From the NCBI GenBank assembly GCA_008680965.1, contig NAKE01000001.1:558001-622000 (forward strand): a stretch of DNA of 64,000 nt, written 5' to 3'. The translations under genes were made by a program, and so were the position numbers. This DNA comes from Collinsella aerofaciens. Its GTDB lineage: Bacteria; Actinomycetota; Coriobacteriia; Coriobacteriales; Coriobacteriaceae. This document shows, one piece after another, positions 48,763 through 58,205 of this stretch. Position 1 is the first letter of the stretch, and every line of letters begins with the position of its first letter. Under the pieces are notes generated by a model. The model searched no databases, was not told the origin of the DNA, and was given only the letters and a program-made list of their open reading frames with translations.

Positions 48763-50163
48763 ATGGCACAGTATCAGCTGCCCAACGACTTCTTCTTTGG
48801 CGCTGCTATGTCCGGCCCGCAGACTGAGGGTCAGTGGAACCAGGGCGGCAAGCTCGAGAACCTGTGGGACACCTGGTCCATCCAGGATCTGGGTTCGTTC
48901 TACAACCGCGTTGGCTCTTACGCCGGCAATGACTTTATGGCCAAGTACCAGGAAGACCTTCGCATTTTGAAGGACTTGGGTCTGGATACCTATCGCACTT
49001 CCATCCAGTGGAGCCGTCTGCTCGATGCCGACGGCAACCTCAACGAGGAAGGTGCCGCGTGGTATCACGAGTTGTTCCGCGCCTCTCGCGAAGCCGGCTT
49101 GGAGCCGTTTGTCAACTTGTACCACTTTGACATGCCCACCTACCTCTTTAACCGTGGCGGCTGGGAGAGCCGTGAGGTTGTCGAGGCTTACGCACATTAC
49201 GCCGACGTCGCCTTCCACGAGTTTGGCCAGGAGATTAAGTACTGGTTCACCTTTAACGAGCCCATCGTCGAGCCCGAGCAGCGCTATCAGGAGGGCGTGT
49301 GGTTCCCGCAGCTCCACGACTTCAACCGCGCCCGCACCGTGCAGTATCACATCTCGCTGGCGCACGCGCTGGCCGTGGCCAACTATCGTCGCGCCTATGA
49401 CGAGGGCGCTATTCGCGCCGATGCCAAGATCGGCATGATCAACTGCTTTACCCCGGTCTACACCAAGGAGAACCCCAGCGAGGCGGACCTCGAGGCCGTG
49501 CGTATGACCAGCGGCATCAACAACCGCTGGTGGCTCGACCTCATTACCAAGGGCGAGCTTCCCGCCGACGTGCTCGACAGCCTGGCCGAGGGCGGCGTTA
49601 AGCTTCCGTTCCGTGCCGGCGACCAAGAGATTCTTAAGCAGGGTGTTGTCGACTGGCTCGGTTGCAACTACTACCACCCCACGCGCGTTCAGGCGCCGGC
49701 GAGCAAGATCGACCAGTACGGTCTGCCGCACTTTGCCGACGAGTACGTGTGGCCCGACGCCGTTATGAACGAGAGCCGCGGCTGGGAGATCTACCCGCAG
49801 GGCCTCTACGACTTTGGCATGGACTGCGCTAAGAACTACCCCGATCTTGAGTGGTTCGTTTCCGAGAACGGCATCGGCATCATGGACGAATACAAGAACC
49901 GAGACGCCGAAGGAACCATCCAGGATGACTACCGCGTCGACTTTGTACGCCAGCACCTGGAGTGGGTTGCCAAGGCAATTGCCGAGGGCGCCAAGTGCCG
50001 TGGATACCATTATTGGGCCGTCATCGATAACTGGTCTTGGGCGAATGCCTTTAAGAACCGTTACGGTTTTGTCGAGGTCGACCTTATGGACGGCTACAAG
50101 CGCCGCCTTAAGAAGTCGGCAGCTTGGCTCAAGCAGGTCGCCACGACTCACGTGGTTGATTAG
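48763..50163 (+). CDS. 6-phospho-beta-glucosidase, glycoside hydrolase family 1
   Basis: 466 residues. Hydrolyses cellobiose-6'-P or aryl-beta-glucoside-6-P brought in by the PTS genes that follow. GH1 signatures: FFFGAAMSGPQTEG, acid/base Glu in TFNEPIVEPEQ, nucleophile Glu in FVSENGIGIMDE, and NWSWANAFKNRYG. A phosphate-binding Ser/Lys pattern at the C-terminus (VDLMDGYKRRLKKSA) fits phospho-specific enzymes. ATG 48763 follows GCGAGGAC. First gene of the operon GH1-IIC-IIB-IIA. Confidence 0.95.
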   Translation: MAQYQLPNDFFFGAAMSGPQTEGQWNQGGKLENLWDTWSIQDLGSFYNRVGSYAGNDFMAKYQEDLRILKDLGLDTYRTSIQWSRLLDADGNLNEEGAAWYHELFRASREAGLEPFVNLYHFDMPTYLFNRGGWESREVVEAYAHYADVAFHEFGQEIKYWFTFNEPIVEPEQRYQEGVWFPQLHDFNRARTVQYHISLAHALAVANYRRAYDEGAIRADAKIGMINCFTPVYTKENPSEADLEAVRMTSGINNRWWLDLITKGELPADVLDSLAEGGVKLPFRAGDQEILKQGVVDWLGCNYYHPTRVQAPASKIDQYGLPHFADEYVWPDAVMNESRGWEIYPQGLYDFGMDCAKNYPDLEWFVSENGIGIMDEYKNRDAEGTIQDDYRVDFVRQHLEWVAKAIAEGAKCRGYHYWAVIDNWSWANAFKNRYGFVEVDLMDGYKRRLKKSAAWLKQVATTHVVD

Positions 50164-50283
50164 CGAACGGGCGAACGCCCAGACCGCGCGCCGCTGCGCG
50201 CAACACATGGCACATCTGGTGGCAGAGGGCGACAGACCACCGTGCGCATAGGAAAAGGCCGGATTTGAAAGTTAGGAGCAATC

Positions 50284-51627
50284 ATGGCCAGTGACAACGG
50301 AAAGAGCTTCCTCGACAAGTTTGCCGAGGTCTCTGCGAAGGTGGGAAACCAGGTTCACCTGCGTTCCCTGCGTGACGCCTTCGCGACCATCACGCCGCTC
50401 TATATCCTTGCGGGTATCGCGGTTCTTATTAACAACGTCGTGTTCCCTCTGTTCCCGCTCGATGCGGCGGGCCTTGCCAACCTTCAGACGTGGGGTTCGG
50501 CAATTACGCTGGGCACCCTCAACGTCTCTGCCATTATCTTGGCCGGATTGATTGGCTACAGCCTCGCTAAGAACAAGCGTTTCGATAACCCGCTCGCTTG
50601 CGTGGTCGTCGCTATCTCTGCTTTCGTCATCATGATGCCGCAGCAGATCACCGCCTCGCTTGCCGCCACGAGCCCGCTGCTCACCGACAAGATCACCTCC
50701 GCCGAGGTCACGGGCGCCCTTTCGACTGCCAACACCGGCACCAACGGTCTGTTCTCGGCTATTATCATCGCCCTGCTTTCCGTCTCGCTCTTCATCAAGA
50801 TTTCTGGCGTCGAGAAGCTCAAGGTTAAGCTGGGCGAGGGCGTGCCTCCCGCGGTCTCCAACTCCTTCAACGTCATGATCCCGATGCTGCTCAACCTCGC
50901 GATCTTCGCTCTTGCCGCAGCCCTGCTCGCCGTGTGCGCCGGCACCGATCTGTGCACCATCATCTCCACGTGCATCTCCAACCCGCTCAAGAGCATCATG
51001 AACGCCGGTCCGTGGGCTGTTATCCTCATCTACACCCTTGCTAACCTGCTGTTCTGCGTCGGTATTCACCAGTCCACCATCTCTGGCGCTACCGTCGAGC
51101 CGATCCTGACCATGCTCATCGTCGACAACATGGCTACCTTTGCCGCCGGTGGCACCATCCAGCCCGATCACTACATGAACATGCAGATCGTTAACAGCTT
51201 CGCCCTCATCGGCGGCTCGGGCTGCACCCTCATGCTTCTGCTCGACACGCTCCTGTTCTCCAAGAACAAGGCTTCCGAGACCGTTTCCAAGATGGCTATC
51301 CTGCCTGGTCTGTTCAACATCAACGAGCCGGTTATCTACGGTTACCCCATCGTGTACAACCTGCCGCTCATGATCCCGTTCGTCCTTCTTCCCGATCTGT
51401 TCATCGGCATCACCTATGGCCTTACCTGCGCAGGCATCATCAGCCCCTGCATCGCCCAGGTGCCCTGGACCATGCCTCCCGTCATCAATGCCCTGCTCGC
51501 TACGGGCTTTGACTGGCGCGCCGGCGTGTGGCAGGCTCTCGAGATTGTCATTGGCATGGCCGTCTACCTGCCCTTTATGAAGATTTCCGAGAAGGCAATC
51601 GCCAAGCAGGAGGCTCTCGCCGAGTAG
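50284..51627 (+). CDS. PTS EIIC, lactose/cellobiose family
   Basis: 447 residues, about ten membrane helices. Family segments: SLRDAFATITPLYILAGIAV at the N-terminus, GIHQSTISGATVEPI, LFNINEPVIYGYPIVYNLPL (the sugar-binding NEP motif) and the C-terminal LPFMKISEK. It translocates beta-glucosides such as cellobiose while IIB phosphorylates them. RBS GTTAGGAGC precedes ATG. It lies 120 bp after the GH1 gene and is separated from IIB by a hairpin. Confidence 0.95.
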   Translation: MASDNGKSFLDKFAEVSAKVGNQVHLRSLRDAFATITPLYILAGIAVLINNVVFPLFPLDAAGLANLQTWGSAITLGTLNVSAIILAGLIGYSLAKNKRFDNPLACVVVAISAFVIMMPQQITASLAATSPLLTDKITSAEVTGALSTANTGTNGLFSAIIIALLSVSLFIKISGVEKLKVKLGEGVPPAVSNSFNVMIPMLLNLAIFALAAALLAVCAGTDLCTIISTCISNPLKSIMNAGPWAVILIYTLANLLFCVGIHQSTISGATVEPILTMLIVDNMATFAAGGTIQPDHYMNMQIVNSFALIGGSGCTLMLLLDTLLFSKNKASETVSKMAILPGLFNINEPVIYGYPIVYNLPLMIPFVLLPDLFIGITYGLTCAGIISPCIAQVPWTMPPVINALLATGFDWRAGVWQALEIVIGMAVYLPFMKISEKAIAKQEALAE

Positions 51628-51656
51628 AACGCCTAACGTTCGTCCCTTTCACCTTT

Positions 51657-51687
51657 GCGGGCGCCGGTACGCGGCGCCGGTGCCCGC
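51657..51687 (+). promoter_or_regulatory. Intercistronic hairpin between PTS IIC and IIB
   Basis: GCGGGCGCCGG (51657-51667) pairs with CCGGTGCCCGC (51677-51687), one G-U. No T-tract follows, so it is more likely an mRNA-stability or processing structure than a full terminator. Confidence 0.6.
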
Positions 51688-51788
51688 AGCTCTCTCCCTT
51701 GTGTAAAGATGCAGGGGGGTGGGCACAATAGCCGCAAGGAATAAAACCAGTTGTCGTCTGCGCGCCGCGCAGTTATAAGGAGGAAACC

Positions 51789-52091
51789 ATGAAGAAGATC
51801 ATGCTCTGCTGCAATGCCGGTATGTCCACGAGCCTGCTGGTCCAGAAGATGCAGGCCGAGGTTGCAAACCGTGGTCTGGATATTGAGGTCGAGGCTCGTC
51901 CCATGAACGAGGCCCACGATCACCTGGACGAGTGCGACATGTTGCTGCTTGGTCCGCAGATCGGCTACACCAAGGGCGATTTTGAGAAGGAGGCCGCCGG
52001 TCGTTTTCCGGTCGAGGTCATCAACATGGTCGACTACGGCCGCATGAACGCTGCCGGCATCATCGACCACTGCGTCAGCGTGATGGGCTAG
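51789..52091 (+). CDS. PTS EIIB, lactose/cellobiose family
   Basis: 100 residues. The phosphocysteine is Cys8 in IMLCCNAGMSTSLLVQKM, which matches the CelA/ChbB loop FCSAGMSTSLLV. GPQIGYTKGDFEKEA is also typical. It transfers phosphate from the IIA histidine to the incoming sugar. RBS AAGGAGGAAACC precedes ATG 51789; the IIA gene starts 9 bp after its stop. Confidence 0.95.
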   Translation: MKKIMLCCNAGMSTSLLVQKMQAEVANRGLDIEVEARPMNEAHDHLDECDMLLLGPQIGYTKGDFEKEAAGRFPVEVINMVDYGRMNAAGIIDHCVSVMG

Positions 52092-52100
52092 GTGCTCTGC

Positions 52101-52433
52101 ATGGAGGATATGAACGAACTGCAGATGACCTGCTTTGAGATCATCAGCTACGTCGGTACCGCCAAGAGCATGTACATCAATGCCGTGCAAAAGGCCAAGG
52201 AGGGCGATTTTGACGCCGCCGAGGAGCTTATCAAGCAGGGCGACGAGGCCTATAACGGTGGCCACGATGTTCACATGGGGCTTCTGAAGAAGGAGGCCAA
52301 CGGCGAACGTAACGGCGAGGCCCCGTTGATTTTGCTGCATGCCGAGGACCAGATGGCCGGCACCGAGACCATGCGCGTCATGGCGACGGAGCTCATCGAG
52401 GTTCACAAGCAGCTGCAGGCACTTCAGGCCTAG
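52101..52433 (+). CDS. PTS EIIA, lactose/cellobiose family
   Basis: 110 residues, all-helical trimeric IIA. The phospho-histidine is in PLILLHAEDQMAG, corresponding to the HAQD motif (His89) of E. coli ChbA; the usual HLM after it is replaced by QMAG. The start may be ATG 52101 or ATG 52110, the latter with GGAGG too close. Last gene of the operon, before a strong terminator. Confidence 0.93.
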   Translation: MEDMNELQMTCFEIISYVGTAKSMYINAVQKAKEGDFDAAEELIKQGDEAYNGGHDVHMGLLKKEANGERNGEAPLILLHAEDQMAGTETMRVMATELIEVHKQLQALQA

Positions 52434-52491
52434 TCGGCGTTATCGCCGCGACGGACCGTGCGGTCCAACAGACAACATAGTCCCTTTGACG

Positions 52492-52529
52492 GGCGCCGGG
52501 AGCCTCCGCCTCCCGGCGCCTTTATTTTT
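52492..52529 (+). terminator. Terminator of the beta-glucoside operon
   Basis: GGCGCCGGGAG (52492-52502) pairs with CTCCCGGCGCC (52510-52520), then TTTATTTTT. Confidence 0.9.
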
Positions 52530-52579
52530 GGGGATGGTCTTGCGCGGCCTGTTGGGCAGCCAATTGCGTTACCCCAGAT

Positions 52580-52620
52580 AAAACCTGCCAAAACAAACCT
52601 GTCCCTTTTTGGTAGGTTTT
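52580..52620. repeat. GGGAC-type palindrome with AAAACCTGCCAAAA arms
   Basis: AAAACCTGCCAAAA (52580-52593) and TTTTTGGTAGGTTTT (52606-52620) enclose CAAACCTGTCCC. It lies between the PTS terminator and the ROK-kinase gene. Same arm motif as the leader hairpin at 48635-48732. Confidence 0.7.
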
Positions 52621-52674
52621 TGCCTTGAGAGCGGTACCATACAGGCAATGTTTAAACGAGAAAGGTGGGCTCCC

Positions 52675-53628
52675 ATGGAACCTAAGCAGTACTACATCGG
52701 CATCGACGTCGGCGGCACTTCGGTTAAGGAGGGCCTGTTCGACGAGGACGGCAACCTGCTTGCCAAGGCCAGCGTGCCCACGCCTCCTATCGTTGACGCC
52801 GCGGGCTTTGCCGCGGTGACCGAGGCTATCGACCAGGTGGTCGCCAAGGCACAGATTCCGCGTGCCTTTGTGGCGGGCATTGGCCTGGCCGTTCCGTGTC
52901 CCATCCCGGCGTCGGGCGATGCCAAGGTCAAGGCCAACATTGCCATTAACCTGCCCGAGCTGAGGGTCGCCATTCAGAAGCACTGCCCCGATGCGGTCGT
53001 TAAGTATGAGAACGATGCCAACGCCGCTGCCATGGGCGAGGCCTGGCTCGGTTCTGCCAAGGGCGTGCAGAACGTGGTGATGGTCACCATCGGTACCGGC
53101 GTGGGCGGCGGCGTTATCGTTAACGGCGACGTGGTATCGGGCGTTGTGGGCGCCGGCGGCGAGATTGGCCACATGTGCCTGAACCCGGCCGAGGAGCGCA
53201 CCTGCGGCTGTGGCGGCCATGGCCATCTGGAGCAGTATTCCAGCGCCACCGGCGTGGTGAGCAACTACCTTGCCGAGTGCAAGAAGGCGGGCGTCGAGCC
53301 CATTGAGCTCACCGGCCCCTCCGATTCCAAGGACGTGTTCCAGGCCTGCCGCGAGGGCGACAAGCTCGCGCTGGCCGCAGCCGACACCATGGCCGACTAC
53401 CTTGGCCGCGCCCTGGCGCTTATCGCCAACGTGGTCGACCCCGAGATGTTCCTGATCGGTGGCGGCGCGTCCGCTTCGGCCGATGTTTATCTCGACAAGG
53501 TTCGCGAGCACTTTGAGCAGTACGCGCTCTCTGCCTCGCGCGAGACGCCCATTAAGGTCGCTTCGCTCGGAAACGACGCCGGCATCATCGGTGCCGCCTA
53601 CGTAGCCCTGCGCGCCGCCGGTAAATAG
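52675..53628 (+). CDS. ROK-family sugar kinase (glucokinase-like)
   Basis: 317 residues. ATP-binding YIGIDVGGTSVKEGLFDEDG, sugar-binding KYENDANAAAMGEAWLG, TIGTGVGGGVIVNG, and the ROK zinc site with H and CGCGG in IGHMCLNPAEERTCGCGGHG. Likely phosphorylates glucose released by the phospho-glucosidases to glucose-6-P. ATG 52675 follows GAGAAAGGTGGG; an ATG at 52648 is less well placed. Its own transcript, since a terminator precedes it. Confidence 0.94.
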   Translation: MEPKQYYIGIDVGGTSVKEGLFDEDGNLLAKASVPTPPIVDAAGFAAVTEAIDQVVAKAQIPRAFVAGIGLAVPCPIPASGDAKVKANIAINLPELRVAIQKHCPDAVVKYENDANAAAMGEAWLGSAKGVQNVVMVTIGTGVGGGVIVNGDVVSGVVGAGGEIGHMCLNPAEERTCGCGGHGHLEQYSSATGVVSNYLAECKKAGVEPIELTGPSDSKDVFQACREGDKLALAAADTMADYLGRALALIANVVDPEMFLIGGGASASADVYLDKVREHFEQYALSASRETPIKVASLGNDAGIIGAAYVALRAAGK

Positions 53629-53629
53629 C

Positions 53630-53660
53630 TGGTGCAAGGGGGTCAGGTTACTTTGCACCA
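53630..53660. repeat. GGGAC-like palindrome with TGGTGCAA arms
   Basis: TGGTGCAA (53630-53637) and TTGCACCA (53653-53660) enclose GGGGTCAGGTTACT. A second partial copy GGTGCAAAAGGGACAG follows at 53665. Located directly after the ROK-kinase stop. Confidence 0.7.
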
Positions 53661-53794
53661 ACACGGTGCAAAAGGGACAGTCTTGGCCCCCATGCCTGCC
53701 CCAAAATATGCCGTGACCCTTCCGTCTGCGAAGGCTCGGCATCGGCGTGCTACCATAGCTACGTCCAAGTACACATATCAAGTGGAGGATATCC

Positions 53795-54718
53795 ATGGCA
53801 AACGTTCTTGTCTTTGGTCACCAGAACCCCGATAACGACGCCATCATGAGCGCCGTCGTCCTGTCCCAGCTGCTCAACCAGGTTGAGTATGCCGGCAACA
53901 CCTACGAGGCCTGCGCCCTTGGTCAGCTTCCGGCCGAGTCCGCCAAGCTGCTCGCCGACGCCGGCATCGCCGAGCCCCGCGTGATCGAGTCCGTCGAGGC
54001 CGGTCAGCTCGTCGTCCTCACCGACCACAACGAGTCTGCCCAGTCCGTCGCCGGCCTTAAGGACGCCACGGTCTTTGGCGTCGTCGATCATCACCGCATC
54101 GGCGACTTCGAGACCGCCGGCCCGCTGCACTACATCTGCCTGCCCTGGGGCTCCAGCTGCACCATCGTCACCAAGCTCGCCGGCGTGCTCGGCGTTGAGC
54201 TTTCCGACGTCCAGGCTAAGCTGCTGCTCTCGGCCATGATGACCGACACGCTCATGCTCAAGAGCCCCACCACCACCGATGTCGACCGCGCCGTCGCCGC
54301 CAAGCTCGGCGAGCAGGTGGGCGTCGACCCGGTCAAGTTTGGCATGGAGGTCTTCCTCACCCGTCCGTCCGGCTCCTTTACCGCTGCCGAGATGGTCGGC
54401 AACGACATCAAGATGTTCGAGCCCGCCGGCAAGAAGCTGCTCATCGGCCAGTACGAGACTGTCGACAAGACCCGCGCACTCGGCATGATCGACGAGATTC
54501 GCGAGGCCATGCGCGCCTACGCTGCCGAGAAGGGCGCTGACGGCATTGTCCTGTGCATCACCGACATCATGGAGGAGGGCTCGCAGGTCCTGCTCGAGGG
54601 CGAGACCGAGGCCGCTCAGAAGGGCCTGGGCATTGCCGACGAGCACGACGGCGTCTGGATGCCGGGCGTCCTCTCCCGTAAGAAGCAGGTCGCTGCCCCC
54701 ATCATGGCCGCCTGCTAG
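53795..54718 (+). CDS. ppaC: Manganese-dependent inorganic pyrophosphatase (family II)
   Basis: 307 residues, DHH/DHHA2 fold. Hydrolyses pyrophosphate, pulling biosynthesis forward. Metal sites: VFGHQNPDNDAIMSA, VLTDHNESAQS, VVDHHRIGDF, and MMTDTLMLKSPTTT. The C-terminal GVLSRKKQVAAPI carries the substrate-binding S-R-K-K. RBS GTGGAGGATATCC precedes ATG 53795. Single gene with terminator at 54739. Confidence 0.97.
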   Translation: MANVLVFGHQNPDNDAIMSAVVLSQLLNQVEYAGNTYEACALGQLPAESAKLLADAGIAEPRVIESVEAGQLVVLTDHNESAQSVAGLKDATVFGVVDHHRIGDFETAGPLHYICLPWGSSCTIVTKLAGVLGVELSDVQAKLLLSAMMTDTLMLKSPTTTDVDRAVAAKLGEQVGVDPVKFGMEVFLTRPSGSFTAAEMVGNDIKMFEPAGKKLLIGQYETVDKTRALGMIDEIREAMRAYAAEKGADGIVLCITDIMEEGSQVLLEGETEAAQKGLGIADEHDGVWMPGVLSRKKQVAAPIMAAC

Positions 54719-54738
54719 GTTTAGTTCACTAAACGCCA

Positions 54739-54779
54739 CGACCGGATCGCGGACGCCCCGCGCTCCGGTCGTTTTTTGT
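54739..54779 (+). terminator. Terminator after ppaC
   Basis: ACGACCGGA (54739-54747) pairs with TCCGGTCGT (54765-54773), followed by TTTTT. Confidence 0.88.
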
Positions 54780-54985
54780 GCATGGCGCCGCGTCGTCTCT
54801 TGGACAGGCGTGCCCGTGCCGTTGGGCAAATAATGTTCAACCTGTGGTTCCGCTTTTCGGCCACGCCTGCGTGCTTGTCGTGCAGGGTAGGCTAGATGCA
54901 AGCGTAATACGTTAGAGCGCGGCGCCGCCACTTGGGCGGGCCGTGCTTTTTTAAGACGGGAGCCTTCCCGTGAAAGGAGCCGCCC

Positions 54986-56344
54986 ATGGCAGCACCCGAG
55001 CAGCTGTTCAACGTCCGTGAGCGCAAGCGTTTTGAGCGTCACGACATCTGGGAGCGCATCGCCGAGAACGGCACGATTTCCGCCGCCGTCATGGTCTTCG
55101 CCGCCATCGCCGCCGTCATTTGCGCCAATACCGATGCCTACGAGGCCATCCATCACTTTTTGGAGACCCCGCTGTATGTGGGTCTGGGCAACCTTACGGC
55201 CGGTCTCACCGTTGAGCTTTTCGTCAACGACTTTCTCATGGCGATTTTCTTTTTGTTGGTGGGTATTGAGCTTAAGTACGAGATGACGGTCGGCGAGCTC
55301 AAGAATCCGCGTCAGGCCATGCTTCCCATGCTGGCGGCCGTGGGTGGCGTCGTCGTTCCCGCCTGCATCTACCTGATCTTTAACCATGCCGGCGCCCGCA
55401 ACGGTTGGGCCATCCCCATGGCAACCGATATTGCCTTTGCGCTGGGCGTGCTGTCGCTTTTGGGCAACCGCGTGCCCAACGGCGTGCGCGTGTTCTTCTC
55501 GACGCTCGCCATCGCCGATGACCTCATCTCCATCGCCGCCATCGCCATCTTCTACGGTCAGAGCCCCAATCCGTTTTGGTTGGGCGCCGCTGCGCTGGTG
55601 ACCTGCGCGCTCGTGTGGCTCAACAAGACGCAGCATTACCGCCTCGCCCCGTATTCGGTACTGGGCCTGCTGTTGTGGTTCTGCATGTTCAAGAGCGGTG
55701 TACATGCCACGCTCGCCGGCGTCATCCTGGCCTTTACCATTCCGGCCAAGTGCGGCGTCAAGCTCGATAGCCTCACCGATTGGTTGGGCGAGTGCCTGCC
55801 GCTGCTCGATGACCGCTACGACGACGAGGCGCACATCTTGGGCCAGCATGACTTTACCGTCTCGACCACCAGGGTCGAGCGCGTCATGCACCGCGTGACC
55901 CCGCCGCTCATCCGCATGGAGCGTCTGATCTCCACGCCGGTCAACTTTGTGATTCTGCCGATCTTTGCGTTCGTGAACGCACAGGTTCGCCTAGTGGGCG
56001 TGGACATGAGCACGCTGCTCACCGACCCGGTGACGCTCGGCGTGTACTTTGGCATGCTGCTGGGCAAGCCGATCGGCATCTTTGGCATGACGTTTGCCCT
56101 GGTTAAGTTTAGGGTCTGCGAGCTGCCGCATAACGTTAACTGGCACATGATTGCCGGTGTGGGCATTCTGGGCGGCATCGGCTTCACCATGTCGATCCTC
56201 ATCAGCGGCCTTGCCTTCCCGACGGCCCAGTTTGAGGTTCTGGCTGCCAAGGCCGCCATCCTTGCCGGTTCGGTCACCGCTGCCGTGCTCGGTATGATCT
56301 ACATGAGCGTGGTCTGCAAACACCCCGCGCCCAAAGACAAGTAA
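54986..56344 (+). CDS. nhaA: Na+/H+ antiporter NhaA
   Basis: 452 residues, about 12 membrane helices. Electrogenic Na+/H+ exchange for pH and sodium homeostasis. Family regions: FVNDFLMAIFFLLVGIELKY, PMATDIAFALGVLSLLGNRV (with the ion-binding Asp), TLAIADDLISIAAIAIFYG (paired Asp), and GIGFTMSILISGLAF. A longer cytoplasmic loop around 265-300 (CLPLLDDRYDDEAHILGQHD) is acidic. ATG 54986 follows GAAAGGAGCCGCCC. Confidence 0.97.
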   Translation: MAAPEQLFNVRERKRFERHDIWERIAENGTISAAVMVFAAIAAVICANTDAYEAIHHFLETPLYVGLGNLTAGLTVELFVNDFLMAIFFLLVGIELKYEMTVGELKNPRQAMLPMLAAVGGVVVPACIYLIFNHAGARNGWAIPMATDIAFALGVLSLLGNRVPNGVRVFFSTLAIADDLISIAAIAIFYGQSPNPFWLGAAALVTCALVWLNKTQHYRLAPYSVLGLLLWFCMFKSGVHATLAGVILAFTIPAKCGVKLDSLTDWLGECLPLLDDRYDDEAHILGQHDFTVSTTRVERVMHRVTPPLIRMERLISTPVNFVILPIFAFVNAQVRLVGVDMSTLLTDPVTLGVYFGMLLGKPIGIFGMTFALVKFRVCELPHNVNWHMIAGVGILGGIGFTMSILISGLAFPTAQFEVLAAKAAILAGSVTAAVLGMIYMSVVCKHPAPKDK

Positions 56345-56361
56345 AAGCATATACAAGTTTG

Positions 56362-56399
56362 AAAACGCCGCCTGTGGACACCATCACAAGCGGCGTTTT
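56362..56399 (+). terminator. Terminator after nhaA
   Basis: AAAACGCCG (56362-56370) pairs with CGGCGTTTT (56391-56399). It is immediately followed by a GGGAC-type palindrome. Confidence 0.75.
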
Positions 56400-56426
56400 A
56401 GTCAATGGGGACGTTCTTAAATGACT
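56400..56426. repeat. GGGAC-type palindrome with AGTCAAT/AAATGACT arms
   Basis: AGTCAAT and AAATGACT enclose GGGGACGTTCTT. It matches the second element at 32437-32463 except for one base in the left arm. Confidence 0.75.
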
Positions 56427-56430
56427 AGGC

Positions 56431-56685
56431 TTATTCCACCGTTCCGTAGACGGCGCCCCAGCCGTGGGCGGCCAAGGCGGAGTTGAGCTGGTCGCAAAGT
56501 GACTGGCGGTCGTAATAGCCGGGCGGTAGCAGGTTGACGATTTCCATGAGATCGGGCGCCAGGTCCAAGATTTCGGCCTGCACGATGAGATCCAGGCGGT
56601 CGATGGCGTGGCGGTCGTAAAACAGCCCGTCGACCAGGCGCTGCAGGTCGCCGAATTCCTCGGCCTGAAACGATCCGTACTCCAT
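56431..56685 (-). CDS. Small acidic protein of unknown function
   Basis: 84 residues, acidic and soluble, no recognised domain. Start at 56685 (MEYGSFQAEEFGD) follows AAGGAGGCACT. Helical stretches such as DLQRLVDGLFYDRHAIDRLD suggest a small helical bundle. It is convergent with nhaA and divergent from the aminotransferase gene. The good ribosome binding site is the main support. Confidence 0.65.
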   Translation of the reverse strand: MEYGSFQAEEFGDLQRLVDGLFYDRHAIDRLDLIVQAEILDLAPDLMEIVNLLPPGYYDRQSLCDQLNSALAAHGWGAVYGTVE

Positions 56686-56834
56686 AGTGCCTCCTTGGGC
56701 GCCCCACGCCGGCATGCGCGGCGATTCGTAAATCATTGCGATGAACTTAATCTATCACGGCTTCATGCCGTTGCGGCGGTGGCGGTCTATACTTAGACGA
56801 ACTGCAACGTCCCGCTTCGCGAAAGGTCGCACCC

Positions 56835-58139
56835 ATGCAGACGATCTACCAGAAGATGGAAACCACCGAACTCGATGCCGCCATCGAGGCGCTCAAAGCC
56901 GAGGTCGCCGAGGTCAAGGCCAAGGGCCTGGCGCTCGACATGGCCCGCGGCAAGCCGTCGCCCTCCCAGGTGGACATCTCTCGACCCATGCTCGATATCC
57001 TCAATGCCGATGCCGATCTGCACGACGGCAACGTCGACTGCTCAAACTACGGTTGCTTTGAGGGCATTCCCTCTGCGCGCAAGCTGGCGGGGGAGTTCCT
57101 GGGTTGCCCTGCCGAGCAGACGCTCGTACTGGGTTCGTCGAGCCTTCTGATCGAGCACGATATCGCCGGCATGTTTTGGCGCTGCGGTTCGTGCGGCAGC
57201 GAGCCCTGGGAGGCTTACGAGGCCGCGCACGACGGCAAGAAAGTCAAGTTCCTGTGCCCTGTTCCCGGCTACGACCGTCACTTTGGCATCACCGCCGACC
57301 TGGGTATCGAGAATGTCCCCGTCGCGATGACCGACAACGGCCCCGACATGGACGAGGTCGAGCGTCTGGTTGCCGCCGACGACTCCATCAAGGGCATCTG
57401 GTGCGTGCCCAAGTATTCCAACCCCACGGGCATCACCTTTAGCGAGGACACCGTGCGTCGCCTGGTCGAGATGCCCACGGCCGCGCCCGATTTCCGCATC
57501 TTCTGGGACAACGCCTACTGCGTGCACGACCTGTACGACGAGACCGACGAGCTCGCAAACATCTTTGACCTCGCTCGCGCGGCGGGCACCGAGGACCGCG
57601 TGGTGGCCTTTGCCTCGACGTCCAAGATCACCTTCCCGGGCGCCGGCATCGGCTTTATCGGTGCGAGCCCCGCGGTTATCGCGGAGTTCTCCAAGCGCCT
57701 GAAGGCCGGCCTCATCAGCGCCGACAAGCTCAACCAGCTGCGTCACGTGCGTTTCCTTCCCACCATCGAGGCGGTCAAGGAGCACATGAAAAAGCATGCC
57801 GAGTTCCTGCGTCCGCGCTTTGAGGCCGTTGAGCGCAAGCTCACCGAGGGCCTGGGCGATACGGGCTGTGCCACCTGGACGCACCCCCGCGGCGGCTACT
57901 TTGTAAGCTTCGATGGTCCCGAGGGCTCGGCCCAGAAGGTCGCCGCGCTTTGCGCCGACCTGGGCGTCAAGCTCACGCCGGCTGGTGCCACCTGGCCTTA
58001 TGGCAAGGACCCGCGCGACACCAACATCCGCATCGCGCCGAGCTATCCCACGGTCGAGGACCTGGAGGCCGCGCTCGATGTGCTGGTGCTGGCCGTTAAG
58101 CTTGTCGCTGCCGAGCTTGCGCGTGCCGAGCGCGCCTAA
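56835..58139 (+). CDS. PLP-dependent aminotransferase (aspartate-aminotransferase-like, PF12897 type)
   Basis: 434 residues, fold type I aminotransferase. MARGKPSPSQVDISRPMLD near the N-terminus, KYSNPTGITFSEDTVRRL, WDNAYCVHDLYDE (with the cofactor-binding Asp and Tyr) and the Schiff-base lysine in ASTSKITFPGAGIGF. The N-terminal style fits the actinobacterial/Deinococcus type of aspartate aminotransferase. Likely couples amino-acid pools with 2-oxoglutarate; the exact amino donor cannot be read. RBS GCGAAAGG precedes ATG 56835. Confidence 0.92.
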   Translation: MQTIYQKMETTELDAAIEALKAEVAEVKAKGLALDMARGKPSPSQVDISRPMLDILNADADLHDGNVDCSNYGCFEGIPSARKLAGEFLGCPAEQTLVLGSSSLLIEHDIAGMFWRCGSCGSEPWEAYEAAHDGKKVKFLCPVPGYDRHFGITADLGIENVPVAMTDNGPDMDEVERLVAADDSIKGIWCVPKYSNPTGITFSEDTVRRLVEMPTAAPDFRIFWDNAYCVHDLYDETDELANIFDLARAAGTEDRVVAFASTSKITFPGAGIGFIGASPAVIAEFSKRLKAGLISADKLNQLRHVRFLPTIEAVKEHMKKHAEFLRPRFEAVERKLTEGLGDTGCATWTHPRGGYFVSFDGPEGSAQKVAALCADLGVKLTPAGATWPYGKDPRDTNIRIAPSYPTVEDLEAALDVLVLAVKLVAAELARAERA

Positions 58140-58205
58140 CGCGTAGGGCCCCGCAAGTCCGCGCTTAGTACTATCCGCACTTTCGATACGTAAAGGAGCG
58201 TATAC